A stretch of DNA of 64,000 nucleotides. It comes from Toxorhynchites rutilus septentrionalis (lineage: Eukaryota > Arthropoda > Insecta > Diptera > Culicidae). A program made the translations under genes and the position numbers. Location of the stretch: assembly GCF_029784135.1 (NCBI RefSeq), contig NC_073745.1, positions 245,811,993-245,875,992 of the forward strand, read 5' to 3'. Numbering within the stretch: position 1 is the first letter of the stretch; each line of letters begins with the position of its first letter. The notes beneath the pieces were generated by a model, which made no database searches, was not told where the DNA came from, and was given only the letters and a program-made list of their open reading frames with translations. Shown here piece by piece: positions 1 through 10,019 of the stretch.

Positions 1-895
1 AAATATTCCTGAGAAAAAAATATCGCTGAAAAAAAATTGTTTTAAAAACAAAAATTCATTTTTCTGAAAAACGTCTTTTTTTAATTCTCAAAAAAAAAAT
101 TGTATAAGTTTGTATAAGTTATCGCGATTTACATGCTCTGCCTACTTTTTTCTATTCAGAAACATTTCAAGAACATGTCAAACGCAAGAATTTACGCACA
201 AAAATGTAACGAGAAAAACATTATTTTTTTCAGGGGTCTCCATAACAAAATACCCTATATTCCAGAAACTAAAAAAGATATAAAGTTGACGTCTTCGACG
301 AAAGTTCATATTTTAATAAGATCTAAAACTTTGTCGAATGCACTTTATTGATAACTTGACTTTAAACAAAATTACGATTAGTTGTAATTTTTTCATAGAA
401 AACATGAAAAAGTTGTTGTTAGAAAAACTTTTTCCCTATAAAAGTGCTCATCTTCCGATGTTTGGACGACTTGTGGGAAATTCCAAGGGCTATTCATATA
501 ATTTTTTTGAGAATTTAAAAAAAAATTGTTTTTTCAGTGAAATTTTTTTTCAAATAAATTTTTGGTACTTTTTTATTAAAATTCAAACAATTTTGTACAT
601 TTTATCCATTGACCTGAGTTTTTTAGGTATTAAAGTTTTCGAGTTATATTTAAAAAAAAAATATATATCATCAAAAAGATATATATAAAAAAAATTGCTC
701 TTTTAAAAAAGTAGTCTAATTCTTTTTTGAGTATTTCAAGTATGCAAAGATGTTTAAAAGACCCATGTGTTTACACCCAAAACGTTTTGCTGCTATCTGA
801 GATGACGCAGCCAACGGCCAGTCGAGTTGGTATGAAATTTGTTTTATTCCCAGAGCATGAATCTTGATTTTTAATTTTTGTTACATAGTTTCAAT
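1..895. other. A+T-rich stretch without recognised gene
   Basis: The stretch is dominated by homopolymer A and T runs and short ORFs without recognisable motifs. No repeat boundary, promoter or splice structure could be assigned. It probably consists of decayed repeat sequence, which is inference. Confidence 0.5.
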
Positions 896-1700
896 TATTT
901 TGTCATTGTACCTATTTCGGTTTCTTAATTCTTGATTTTGCAACATTTATTGCTTTTTTCAGTTCTTCAAGTTTTTATGTCTGCTTCATCCGTTCTTCCT
1001 GCTCCCTCAACTTAGCTAACTTATGGATTTTTTTTCTTCCTTTTTGAACTCAGTTTTCCTTTTCCTTTCCTCAATCTTTTTGGCGCTTCGTCATTTCAAT
1101 CAACATCTTCGCAGTTCAACTTCTTCATAGAGCATATCCCAGGAATCGCTTGTGGCCACTGCAGAAGTAACGCCAACTTTTACCGTAGGTTGATGAGTTT
1201 CCAGGATACACGGCAACATAGGAAGGGCTCAACGTTTCTTCTGTTCATCCTGTTGCACATTGTCCACTAATTATTCAGCTTCTCCCATATCTATCTGCTG
1301 GTCTGTTGAAAAACATGTGTATTATTTATACAAGATTTCAAAATATTTCAGTGCGTTATATGAATCTACGCTTTACATCCATAATAAGCCTGAAAACTCA
1401 CATTGTAGTATCACCAATTTCAGCTGTTCGAAATATGAATCTTAGGGAAAAAGTTCGATTCAAACTTCATTATACCTTATACTTGATTACATGTAATAGT
1501 CAACTGCGAAACACTTACCAATCAATAACAGTAAACTGATAACGATGATGAGAACTAAAGGGTTACTCTAAATGTTGATCAAATGTGATATTAATTTTAT
1601 AGTTATATCTTCAGGGCATTCAGCATTTCAAGATATTATTACAAGATATATATCCGAAATATGAAGCTATCCGAATTATGATTCTTAACGGTAAATAGTT
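896..1700 (-). pseudogene. pogo-like DNA transposon remnant
   Basis: Read on the minus strand, 1560-1300 is homologous to the 5' part of the pogo-like element at 25.8-26.0 kb: the same splice-donor-like GGTAAGTG, the same acceptor-like pyrimidine-CAG, then a start ATG followed by a Met-Asp-x-Lys-Arg opening. The reading frame stops soon after. Further along, 1130-900 encodes, across several stops, a highly charged Lys/Glu-rich helical tail (for example LAKLREQEERMKQ) of the kind that ends CENP-B/Tigger-type transposases. A diverged copy of the family's terminal repeat lies near 1665-1696 next to a TA. The other terminus was not found. This is a dead element; the middle of the transposase cannot be read. 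Confidence 0.5.
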
Positions 1701-2054
1701 TTTTTTAGATCATTGCAACTTCTCTAACGTATCAGTTTAGCTTTTTAAGACCAACAAATAAGCTCCCCGCGATCTTATTTTGATCAATTTCACTAATCAA
1801 TTCATTGACGAACTCAGATATAGCAGTCATTGTACCACTGCCCTCCTGGGGACCGAACTGATATTTGTACATAGAATTGTTGATAGACACGAAGTTTACA
1901 AGCTGGCTGGTCAAACTTTTTTTTCTGACAAAACCGATAGATGATATTGGTCAATACATCATCCAAATCATCCAAAAATTTAACAAAAAACGCGGTACTT
2001 TTGAAATATCTCAATATAACACTTCTCTCTGATTCGTTTTTTGACACCATACAA
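1701..2054. other. No recognised feature
   Basis: Short overlapping minus-strand ORFs (60-78 codons) are present but show no family motif or splice context. Nothing else is seen. Confidence 0.4.
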
Positions 2055-2180
2055 AAGGGTGTCCCACATCAAATTGCATCACGCGAAAAAACGCTGTAGA
2101 AAATTACCTTGTTGATCGATCCTTTTAAATCTTTCAGACAATAAAATATAACCCATTAGTAAGTTTTTGGTATATTTATT

Positions 2181-3178
2181 TCATTCAACTTCAATACTAT
2201 AACCGTATGTACGCAGCTTACGCTTATCCCCACTCTTAACGTTCTGTACGATATCTAACTGCAGCTTATTCTGTGCGGAAACCCTCTTTTCCTTCATATC
2301 TTCCTCAGGTTTGACTTCCTTGGGATGCTTTCGTAGTGCCTGCTTCATAATAGCTCTGAACTTTTAGATGGGCAAGACGAACCAGCCTACGGCTGAAAGT
2401 CTCTTAAATAAAGACAAAAAAAAATCGATGGGCCATAGTTCCGGTGCGTTGGGGGGGCTCAGGTCCTCGGGTACGAAAGTGACCACGTTGGCTTCGTACC
2501 ACTCCAGGACATCCTTTGAATTGTTGCACGAGGCTAGATCCGGCCAGAAGACCGTGGGGCTCTTGCTTCAACAGGGGGACCAGACGCTTCTGTAGACATG
2601 CCTTGAAGTAGATCTGCTCGTCCACAGTTCCGGTAGTCACTAACGGCGCACTCCGTTTGCCACATGAGCAGATCGCTTGCCAAATCATGTTTTTCTTGGC
2701 AAACGTTGAAAGTTTCTGTTTCCTTACTTCCTTCGAAGCATCATACTTGTGCTGGGCGGTGAAGAACAGTAGCCTCCGAAAGCTACCGGAAGCCCGCCTG
2801 GATGTAAGTCTCATAATCCATGATGAGACAATGAGGTTTCGTCAGCATCTTGGTGTACAGTTTCCGGGTCCGCGGCCTTTCCACCGTATCTTTCTGTTCG
2901 TCACGATTTGGAGACTTCTGCAATTTGTACGTATGCAGTCCCTTCCGGTCCTAGGTTCTCTGAACGAAAGACTTGGACAGATTCAACTTTTTGGCCACAT
3001 CCCTGACCGAAGCATTTGGATTCCACTTAAATGCTTTCATGACAAGCTTGTGATCCTGATCACTCTTAGAACATCCATTCTGACGGCATTTCTCCTCACG
3101 TTTGATGCTAAGAGTTTCGCAGTAACGTTTAATCACACGACTCACCTTTGACTGCACGATTCCGCCACGTGACGCCAT
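2181..3178 (-). pseudogene. DD37E-type transposase pseudogene
   Basis: A transposase would cut and rejoin the element's ends in the nucleus. The start is the ATG at 3178, opening MASRGGIVQSKVSRVIKRYC; residues up to ~75 form a helix-turn-helix region (NASVRDVAKKLNLSKSFVQR). After a frame change near 2950 the first catalytic aspartate follows in LIMDYETY (~2815), then a stop and another frame change. VTTGTVDEQIYFKACLQKRL and, shifted again, WPDLASC supply the middle block with the second aspartate. Thirty-seven residues later the third catalytic position (PELWPI-x) is destroyed: the codon after Ile reads as a stop once the small insertion at 2374-2426 is removed. The tail resumes as AIMKQALRKHPKE and ends at TGA at 2181. 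Total span is ~330 codons, normal for the family. At least three frameshifts make it inactive. Confidence 0.75.
2374..2426 (+). mobile_element. 53-bp retroposon tail with target-site duplication
   Basis: A 53-bp piece ending in a run of A interrupts the DD37E transposase. It is flanked by the 7-bp direct repeat GATGGGC (2367-2373 and 2427-2433), as expected for target-primed reverse transcription. The insert contains a hairpin (CAGCC-TAC-GGCTG inside AGAC/GTCT) followed by CTTAAATAAAG and poly(A). The same tail recurs at 60515-60561 with its own target-site duplication. It is probably the extremely 5'-truncated 3' end of a mosquito non-LTR element or SINE. Confidence 0.75.
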
Positions 3179-3300
3179 TTTTTTCAGATTTTCGAAAAAC
3201 AGATAAGTTTGTTTTCGCAGGTAAGTTCGCAAACCAGTTCGACCCAAAAGCTTTTTTTTCATGAAATAGAATGTTATCATCTTTATTTCATCTTTAGAAA

Positions 3301-4796
3301 GTGTTTCAGTTGGTTTAACGCATTCGAAATGGCTCTATTAATTATAACACCTTCATTGATGTGACCATAATAGATGAACGTATTTCAAACAAATACATAT
3401 TGATCTGTCAACTATTCAAAAAAACATGTCAAAACACTACTTACATGCGCATATTTACATGGCCCAGTCTTCGTGAAGAGAAAAACGAAACACGAGCGGC
3501 ATTCAAAAAGCTTACGCAAATCAGCATTACCCGCCAGGGTCACATTTTGGATAGAGTAATTAAAAAGCGTCCAAGGTGCATATCTGCCGGCAAGAGATGA
3601 TCTTTGTTTGTGACCAAGCGGCCTTTTTTTCATACTCACGAAGTCGTAAACTGCTGTACGAAAAGCTTCGATCGATAGCCAATGTTACAGAGGGAAGCGT
3701 TACGCCGAATGTTTTGTGAGACTGCAATGGAATATGCATGAATTAGATAAAACCGAAAGGTGAACAAAGATCCGATCGAAGGAGCAGAAGATCAAATCAA
3801 TTCGCTACCTATTTTCAGATCAACTAAACCTGCTCTTGAAGCGAAGCTGTTCATGAGCTTGTGAACATACGTAATTTCAGTCGTGATCGCAATCGATGGA
3901 TCTGTAAAATGGACTCATTGTCCTGAAAATTTCATGTAAACGTCTATACGAAACATATGTAATCCAGTATTACCCAAACAAAACTAATCGAGTTTATCTC
4001 GTCACTTTATGCGTGTGTATTTGTATGCGTCACGGGTTCACTCAGCAAACGCCATGGGGGCAGAGGTAACCCCCCACTGAGCTAGCATTTCACCCAGCCA
4101 TCGTTGCTGATTGATTTAATTATCGAGCACGGGCGGACGAGAACAGCGCAGGTCACTTACTGCTGTGATTCGATATTTAATTGAAAGCATGATTCACCTA
4201 ATTTACCATTATGGTGGGCCCCAAAACGATTCACATCAAACACGCTCGATCGTGCTGCGGGGGGCTGGATGGTGTTTACAAAGGTTTTGGCGTGTGTTTT
4301 CACGTCCCCACAAATCATCACCTCTCATCACCATCGCGGTTCCGTCGATTGGTCGCGGAGGCGTTCGCTTACAATAGTTCGTGAAAGGATTTGGCCCAAA
4401 GAGGGCGATTCAATGGTTTCGTTTTTTTTCAATGTTCTGTTACATTTTATATTTCGTGCATGAGGAGGATGGCACCAACAAATCGGCGAAATTCCAAAAG
4501 AACGCCGCAGCTGCGAATGAAGTGTTGATGAGGTCAATTGTGTTCAATTCCATTGTTAGATGTAAAATCATTAATACATTTTTTTTGAGTTGGATGTCGA
4601 ACTTTCGTAACGCCACAGATAATGATGGAGTTATGACAATACCAGAATACTGGAAATGTTATTGCTGAAATAAGGTTGGTAAAGCATTGTGTAATGGAAA
4701 TTGTTTGAGACACTAGCCAAGGTCTCAGTCCTGTCTGTTTTTCTCAGATTTTTCAATATTTACGTTAGTTTTTCGATCCATTTTTGAGCTTACTAC
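3301..4796. other. Unassigned stretch; GC-richer block at 4010-4380
   Basis: No coding family was recognised. 4010-4380 is noticeably richer in G+C than its surroundings and includes runs such as GGTAACCCCCCACTGAGC; it could be a conserved regulatory block or an untranslated exon, but nothing in the sequence decides this. The remainder is A+T-rich. Confidence 0.35.
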
Positions 4797-4805
4797 TTTT
4801 TTTTT

Positions 4806-4912
4806 CTTAGATGGCTCTAACGTTACTAGAGGAAGATCACCGTTTCAATATAATATTACTTACGTAATTTTTACCAGTACTTGATTGAGATGTCAATGCC
4901 GAGAATGTAATA
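4806..4912 (-). repeat. tRNA-derived SINE fragment (Feilai-like), 3' part
   Basis: Aligned by eye, this is a diverged copy of the non-tRNA part of the SINE at 10153-10428 (shared blocks: CTAACGTT-CTAGAGGAA, then TATTACTT-CGT, then GAGAT-TC-ATGCC). It lacks the tRNA-like head because a TA-targeting inverted-repeat element (4913 onward) abuts it. Confidence 0.6.
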
Positions 4913-5245
4913 CAGGGCGGACTCGATTATATACAGTTTCCGTTTTCTTTTCACTGTATATAATCGAGTCAAAACTTTTTTTAAAATTTGTTTTCTATGC
5001 ATATTTTGTTTGTTTTTTGAATAAAAAAGAAGAATTCAATTTTTGATTCATCACACAAACACATTTCTCACAAGAAATTTTTTTCCAGAATTTCTCAAGA
5101 GGTGATTAAAGATCATGTTTGATGAAAAAAAATCCTTCTACGCATTTAGTCGAATTTCAACAATGACGAATTTTTGACGAAGAATTACATCTTTAATGAA
5201 GGGTGCCTAATCAGAAAACAAGTCACGTTTTTATTATATAAAGTT
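4913..5245 (+). mobile_element. TA-flanked inverted-repeat element, left end (Tigger/pogo-like MITE)
   Basis: The left terminus CAGGGCGGACTCGATTATA follows a TA at 4911-4912 that lies inside a SINE. A second internal copy in opposite orientation (CTGTATATAATCGAGTC) follows at ~4956. The interior to ~5200 is homologous to 16702-16930, so both are copies of one family. No right terminus is found here; the copy is truncated. CAG-starting ends and a TA target suggest the pogo/Tigger branch, which is inference. Confidence 0.55.
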
Positions 5246-5506
5246 AACGTTAATAATTATTTTTGCCGCGAACGGATTTAGACGATTCACACACCAAACG
5301 AATCGGAAATTCCCTAAGATTTGTTTTTTATGCTATATGTTACAATCCCCTGATGTGTAAACGGTTTCAATTGATGAAACTAGAAGCATTTCCGATGTTC
5401 CGATTCCCCATACATTTGTTCTGCTCATGTGTGTGCTTCTCTACTGATGCCGACAATAACGAGCAAGTTATCGGCGATCAACGAAGGAGAATCACAGTGA
5501 ACAAGG

Positions 5507-5740
5507 AAGAAGAAAAAGAAGAAGAAGAAGAAGAAGAAGAAGAAGAAGAAGAAGAAGAAGAAGAAGAAGAAGAAGAAGAAGAAGAAGAAGAAGAAGAAGA
5601 AGAAGAAGAAAAAGAAGAAGAAGAAGAAGAAGAAAAAGAAAAAGAAGAAGAAGAAGAAGAAGAAGAAAAAGAAAAAGAAAAAGAAGAAGAAGAAGAAGAA
5701 GAAGAAGAAAAAGAAGAAGGGGAAGGGGAAGGGGAATATA
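5507..5740 (+). repeat. GAA/AAG trinucleotide microsatellite
   Basis: About 230 bp of GAA repeats with scattered AAA and GGA variants, ending in three GGGGAA units. It generates a 163-codon open frame (5263-5754) with a poly-glutamate tract, but that is a by-product of the repeat: no upstream domain, intron or promoter supports a gene. Confidence 0.9.
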
Positions 5741-5744
5741 TGCC

Positions 5745-6532
5745 TACATCATAAATATAGGTTCTCGCTGAGGCAAACCTTCAGTATCGTTTTAGATACG
5801 AAGCAATGAACATCGCTTGTTCATCCTTGTTTTGCGTCATCTAATGTCTTCATTCCGGATTGAGCTGTGGAAGCGACCAAATTACTTACTCGTTGATGTC
5901 TCCGGCATTGCAATCATTACATCTAACTGTCGCCATTCCATTAAGGTTCTGAACTACACATTTGTGTGGTGAATCATCAAACAAGGCTATCGTCGGCTTT
6001 CCAAGAAAATATAATAATTGTTCAGAATTTTCGTGTGTGATTTGGTTTCGCATGACAGTAGCAAAACCATCTCCACCAAGGATGAGAGGAGCGCAAAGCG
6101 GAGATAAGTGAGTGTATCTTTCATTGCTTCAAGCCATCGATATATGGCTTTGTGGGTGTACGTGCGTGCTTCATAACCCGTATGCATAACCTCATTGGTA
6201 TCTGCTCCTGTGTGCATTGGCCCTGTCACGATGCAACAATCACCTAATATTTTGATGCTATGATGGACAATTGTTTGGTGGTGCAAATTATGCAGCTGCA
6301 ATAATAAATATAAACAAAGAGGGAAATAGCGGAAGAGGAATATTTGCGCTAGGGTATGAATGAATAATGGATCTCTGCTGAGGCAAATATTCAGACTTTT
6401 TCTTTCTTCGAAGCAGTTAACATGACTTGTTTTCCGTCATCTTAAGGGGTTCGTTGGTGCCTTTGACCTTGCATCAATGCATCGAACTGACGCTATGGCG
6501 AAGCAGACGTTAAGGTTGTACGCCACATAATG
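5745..6532 (+). repeat. Two diverged direct-repeat units
   Basis: The unit at ~5760-5960 (GCTGAGGCAAACCTTCAG, then CGAAGCA, then TTGTTTTGCGTCATCT, then CATTAAGGTT) recurs diverged at ~6365-6520 (GCTGAGGCAAATATTCAG, CGAAGCAG, TTGTTTTCCGTCATCT, CGTTAAGGTT). The end of the second unit (6453-6520) reappears inverted at 63933-64000. No coding potential; an old interspersed repeat family. Confidence 0.55.
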
Positions 6533-6627
6533 TAGCCGTGGGCTGGCCGATCCTCTAAAAGCGCGCAGCTTAAGCGCCACTCCCGAAGGAGACTGCCCGC
6601 CAAGATCGATTGCCCGGTTGAGACTGG
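6533..6627 (-). repeat. LTR fragment (3' copy) of a Ty3/gypsy-like element
   Basis: These ~95 bp, from TGTAGCCGTGGGCTGG to CCCGGTTGAGACT, are repeated at ~8671-8766 and ~12326-12421. At the second site the repeat is followed on the minus strand by a putative primer-binding site, so it marks the U5 end of an LTR on the minus strand. Here it would be the remnant of the 3' LTR, cut where similarity stops at 6627. Confidence 0.55.
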
Positions 6628-7734
6628 TTGTGAATGTCAACCAAATTTTCGTAAGGGCACTCCTTACATTAATAACAAAACATTCCTGACAAACCTAACA
6701 ATGATAGCGCGAACGTTTCTTTTTAATATGTAATTAGGAATGATAATAAATTAAGAAATAATGTTGTGTACTCTTTTCAATATATTTACAAAAATATTAC
6801 AAAAAATATCTCCTATCTTTAACATGTATGTTATCATATTTGAGTGTTTGACATTCCTCCTTGCATCATAGATGAATCATAACATAAATAACTCGAAAAA
6901 AAAAACTCTAACAATACCAAATCGACAATAAGAATAAAATTTCCCAATTTTATCTCATGTCTTCTCCCTCATCAGGTTCATTATGACTCGGTTATCCTCC
7001 AATACTTACATTGGACAGCGACCGAGATCATAATTCACCGAACTATTTTCTCATGAAGACCCCCAATACTTAACTTTGGGAAACGCGTCTCTCATTAGAA
7101 AACATAAACATTAAACAAAAATTCTACATGAATCATTTTCACACGCCGACATATAATTGGCCAACTGAAAATAAATAAACGTACCAAACATCAACATGAA
7201 AACCGTGGAGTCGATAACATCATACCCCAGAGTCATATCTAGCAAAACATAACATAAATCAACACCCACAAACACCCAACACTAATTTCTTTATGTATCT
7301 GACATCGAACATAATTTCGATAAAAATGACACATATCGAAATTACGAAACCTGAACATCCCTACTACAATAATCGGTACCACAACACTTCACTAATACCA
7401 TGATTCACCCATACTGCCCGAAGAAACGTCAAAACAAATGTAAACAGCTATGCGGTGTGGATTTGTTTGTTAGTGCGGATTGAATATGCAGGTAAATTAG
7501 CATATTTTTACTGATTTTGGTGGTGGTTCAGCATTAAATCGTGAGGTTTAATGACGATCTTTAATAAGACTTTTTAACTTGTCTTTTTCTTCCTTCCCCA
7601 GCTTCCCACTGGGAGAACAACGGACCTCAAAGACGATACTACTAGAGTATACCTCTAGCAACGTTCAATCGTTCTAGTTTTGAAGATTTTGAGGAAATTT
7701 GACTTCCAATTGAAGGTGAGTGTACGAACATAAA
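6628..7734. other. Internal or flanking non-coding sequence of the gypsy-like element
   Basis: No coding family is readable. Composition is A/C-rich on the plus strand, like the 8.1-8.65 kb leader, so it may be element sequence. A short segment at 7604-7720 has an acceptor-like TTCCTTCCCCAG on its left and a donor-like GTGAGTGT on its right, reported as an observation only. Confidence 0.35.
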
Positions 7735-8091
7735 CTAAATTCCTTTTATGTTTTTACTGAGTGATTCCCGCATTTCCTGTGCATGGGAATCATCAGCTTT
7801 AGTTCTTTTCACTCTCAAAAAATAATGTTTAAGTCGGGAAACCGATTTTATATCGGGTCCCTTTTCCAATGTCTTCTCCAAACTAGAAATTCTACTCGAA
7901 ATATGATCGAACTCTTGTTCAATCGAATATGGTGATGGATAGTTCCGTTTTTCCTTAGCATCGTTAAAAAACAAATTCCGCAAAATGCGGTATTTTGTCT
8001 CTAATTCTTTTTTAGTTTCGTCAACCTTACCACGAATAATCAACTCATAATCGACTTCCTCATTTGTTAAATGGTCTGCATGAGGAAACAT
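7735..8091 (-). CDS. Partial gag of a Ty3/gypsy-like retrotransposon
   Basis: This 118-codon frame opens MFPHADHLTNEEVDYELIIR, an arrangement (acidic N-terminus, then a Tyr-Glu-Leu-x-Ile-Arg block) typical of gag N-termini in insect Ty3/gypsy elements, followed by a long charged helical segment. It lies on the minus strand downstream of an LTR (8671+) and a putative primer-binding site (~8654-8664), as gag should. It is far shorter than a complete gag and no protease, reverse transcriptase or integrase follows before the LTR fragment at 6.5 kb, so the element is non-autonomous or internally deleted. Assignment to gag is by pattern only. Confidence 0.5.
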   Translation of the reverse strand: MFPHADHLTNEEVDYELIIRGKVDETKKELETKYRILRNLFFNDAKEKRNYPSPYSIEQEFDHISSRISSLEKTLEKGPDIKSVSRLKHYFLRVKRTKADDSHAQEMRESLSKNIKGI

Positions 8092-8652
8092 GATTGCTCT
8101 TAAACAAAAATATGAACCACAAATAAGATTTCACAGTCAACATACACTTACAACACTATTTGATTTTGAATTAAATAGTGAACAAAACAAATAATATCTT
8201 CATTATGTACATACAAAGTAATAAATATTGTAAAAAAAATGTATATGAAAAAATCTGTATAAATATAAATAAATATATAATATAATAAATGTAAATATAA
8301 TATATGAATATGTATATGTATCTAATAATATAGTGATAATAAATATTGTATTTATTATCTCGAAAATGATCCCGACTATGAAATATATTTTCCACTAATC
8401 GCACATCAGTTTACCTTTCCTCAAATAACCTCCAAAAATTCTCAACATAAATTCCCAAATATGCGGCCTATATTCTCCAAAAAAAAATCAGCAACACAAA
8501 TAATATGTTGCATAAATAAATAAACCTATTCTGGACCCTAATAATGAACACAAAAACAACAATTCATTGAATTCCACAACATTCATTCATAATTTGAGAC
8601 GCCACTAAAACAAATAATCATCGAAACGTATGCTATCATCAGGACAAAAAAA
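8092..8652 (-). other. Retrotransposon leader with A+T-rich block
   Basis: Non-coding between gag and LTR on the minus strand. 8171-8400 is almost pure A/T with many TATAAT-like steps and gives a spurious 77-codon frame. The whole stretch is repeated at 11747-12307. Confidence 0.5.
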
Positions 8653-8665
8653 CCTGCAGTTGGGC
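8653..8665 (-). promoter_or_regulatory. Putative primer-binding site
   Basis: The plus strand reads GTTGGGCGCCAA, that is TTGGCGCCCAAC on the minus strand, a few bases after the LTR end (TACA). TGGCGCCCAAC is a common tRNA-primed start site for reverse transcription in retroelements. Copy two lies near 12308-12320. Confidence 0.6.
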
Positions 8666-8670
8666 GCCAA

Positions 8671-8770
8671 TATGTAGCCGTGGGCTGGCCGATCCTCTAA
8701 AAGCGCGCAGCTTAAGCGCCACTCCCGAAGGAGACTGCCCGCCAAGATCGATTGCCCGGTTGAGACTCCC
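8671..8770 (-). repeat. LTR, U5-side segment of the gypsy-like element (copy 1)
   Basis: Shares ~95 bp with 6533-6627 and is followed on the minus strand by the primer-binding-like site. The outer limit of the LTR cannot be fixed because only this segment is shared between the two ends; it may extend beyond 9 kb. Copy in the second tandem unit at ~12326-12425. Confidence 0.5.
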
Positions 8771-9399
8771 TTTAAGGGCGAGTTCCAGTACTGTTACTTC
8801 CGTGATAGAAGATCGTTCCAGCCAGGCTACGATGCTCTAGCTAGACCTCAACAACCAACTAAAGCCTCATCAATCTTCATACGAACCTAAAAGAAAACGG
8901 TAGCTTTCACCCGTGCCTGAGTGAATCTCATCACAGGCCAGGTCACTATTCTCCGCCAGAGAGCGTACCCCAATGGAATTAAACGAACATATAATTCAAA
9001 TTCCGCGAAGCGGAAGACGGATTACAACCAAAAAGAACACGCGAAATTAACGGATTCCCAAACATTAAATTTTAATAATTTAGTTTTGTAATTTTAATCG
9101 AGGAACAACAAATTAACATTTTACATTTGGTTACAAATGTTTTATTCCTTAGACCTATCTATTTCTTCTCTCACTGTTCTACTGTCTGTGTGCGCGTGCT
9201 TCTCAGTCATGACTTTGTTAAGTTTCGTTGTGCTTTGTTCAATATGTTAGTGTTTTGTGCTTTGTGCCGGGACTTTTATGGGTATGTCATTGTTCACGAA
9301 TTACGCCATGGAACAATGGCTTTTGTTGGAAGCGTCTTTGTCTGGCTAACCAAATTTCCCGACTTTGGGCGATTCAAGGCAAAAATCTCCGTGGCGTCC

Positions 9400-9627
9400 T
9401 CACCGGACGCCACCCTCTACAGAAGAAGCAATTGGAACGGACTCACCGTTTGAATCTTGTTGCTGATGGTGAATTTGTTGCTGCTGATCTGGTGCTTTTG
9501 AGAGTAGCTCTCTCATGGCTCGCTGCGTTGAGATAAAACTAATTTTCGCTGCTGTGGGTGGACAATTATTTTGTCCCAATTCAACGGTGCCTGTGGAGAA
9601 TATCGCCGGCAAACATCGAACATGCAC
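9400..9627 (-). CDS. Unrecognised Gln-rich ORF (75 codons), duplicated at 13060-13287
   Basis: The frame opens MHVRCLPAIF and contains a Gln/His-rich stretch (PDQQQQIHHQQQDSNGE) before its stop. It lies beyond the gypsy-like LTR on the same strand. It could be a gag or leader ORF of a further LTR element, but no motif decides this. Overlapping plus-strand frames (9127-9453, 9228-9536) are equally long and also unsupported. Both tandem copies are identical. Confidence 0.2.
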   Translation of the reverse strand: MHVRCLPAIFSTGTVELGQNNCPPTAAKISFISTQRAMRELLSKAPDQQQQIHHQQQDSNGESVPIASSVEGGVR

Positions 9628-10019
9628 ATTAGCACTTTGATCGACTTTATCTTGACAATTTGTTCAATTCTGTTACCTGTTTATACTTGTAGCACTATCA
9701 CGCTTTTTCTCAATTTTATTCTACGCGCCACACAAAATTATCCTACTATAATTACAAAATTTAATATCTGGAAACAAAACGTTAACTTCCAAAAATTCTT
9801 ACTTCAAACCTTCTAACACGAACAAACTAATCACGATCAAAATGTCGCGCACTTACACCTTTTTACGCTATCAGCAGACGAATATGCGAGCCCGGAACTC
9901 CTCAGATCAGGGAAAGTGAAATCAGTGAATTGAAGATCAGCTCAGTCCACATACCCATTATCTACCTTAGGGCAAATACATATAGAGTATGTTTTGCCCT
10001 AGAACATTTAACTGCTTAC

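Larger units (their letters stand above)
2055..3300 (-). mobile_element. Tc1/mariner DD37E-type (ITmD37E-like) transposon, decayed
   Basis: The segment encloses a minus-strand transposase (2181-3178). The low-coordinate end starts with AGGGTGTCCCACATC near 2056, which resembles a terminal repeat; a matching inverted copy is not visible beyond 3178, so the other end is lost or badly diverged. The assignment rests on the spacing of the catalytic residues in the encoded protein. DD37E elements are known from mosquitoes. Confidence 0.65.

Noticed and set aside
5263..5754. 163-codon ORF with a long poly-glutamate tract
   Set aside because: It is produced by a GAA microsatellite; the upstream part has no domain, promoter or splice context.
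9127..9536. Two plus-strand ORFs (108 and 102 codons) repeated at 12787-13196
   Set aside because: They overlap each other and a minus-strand frame; identity between copies comes from the recent duplication, not from selection.
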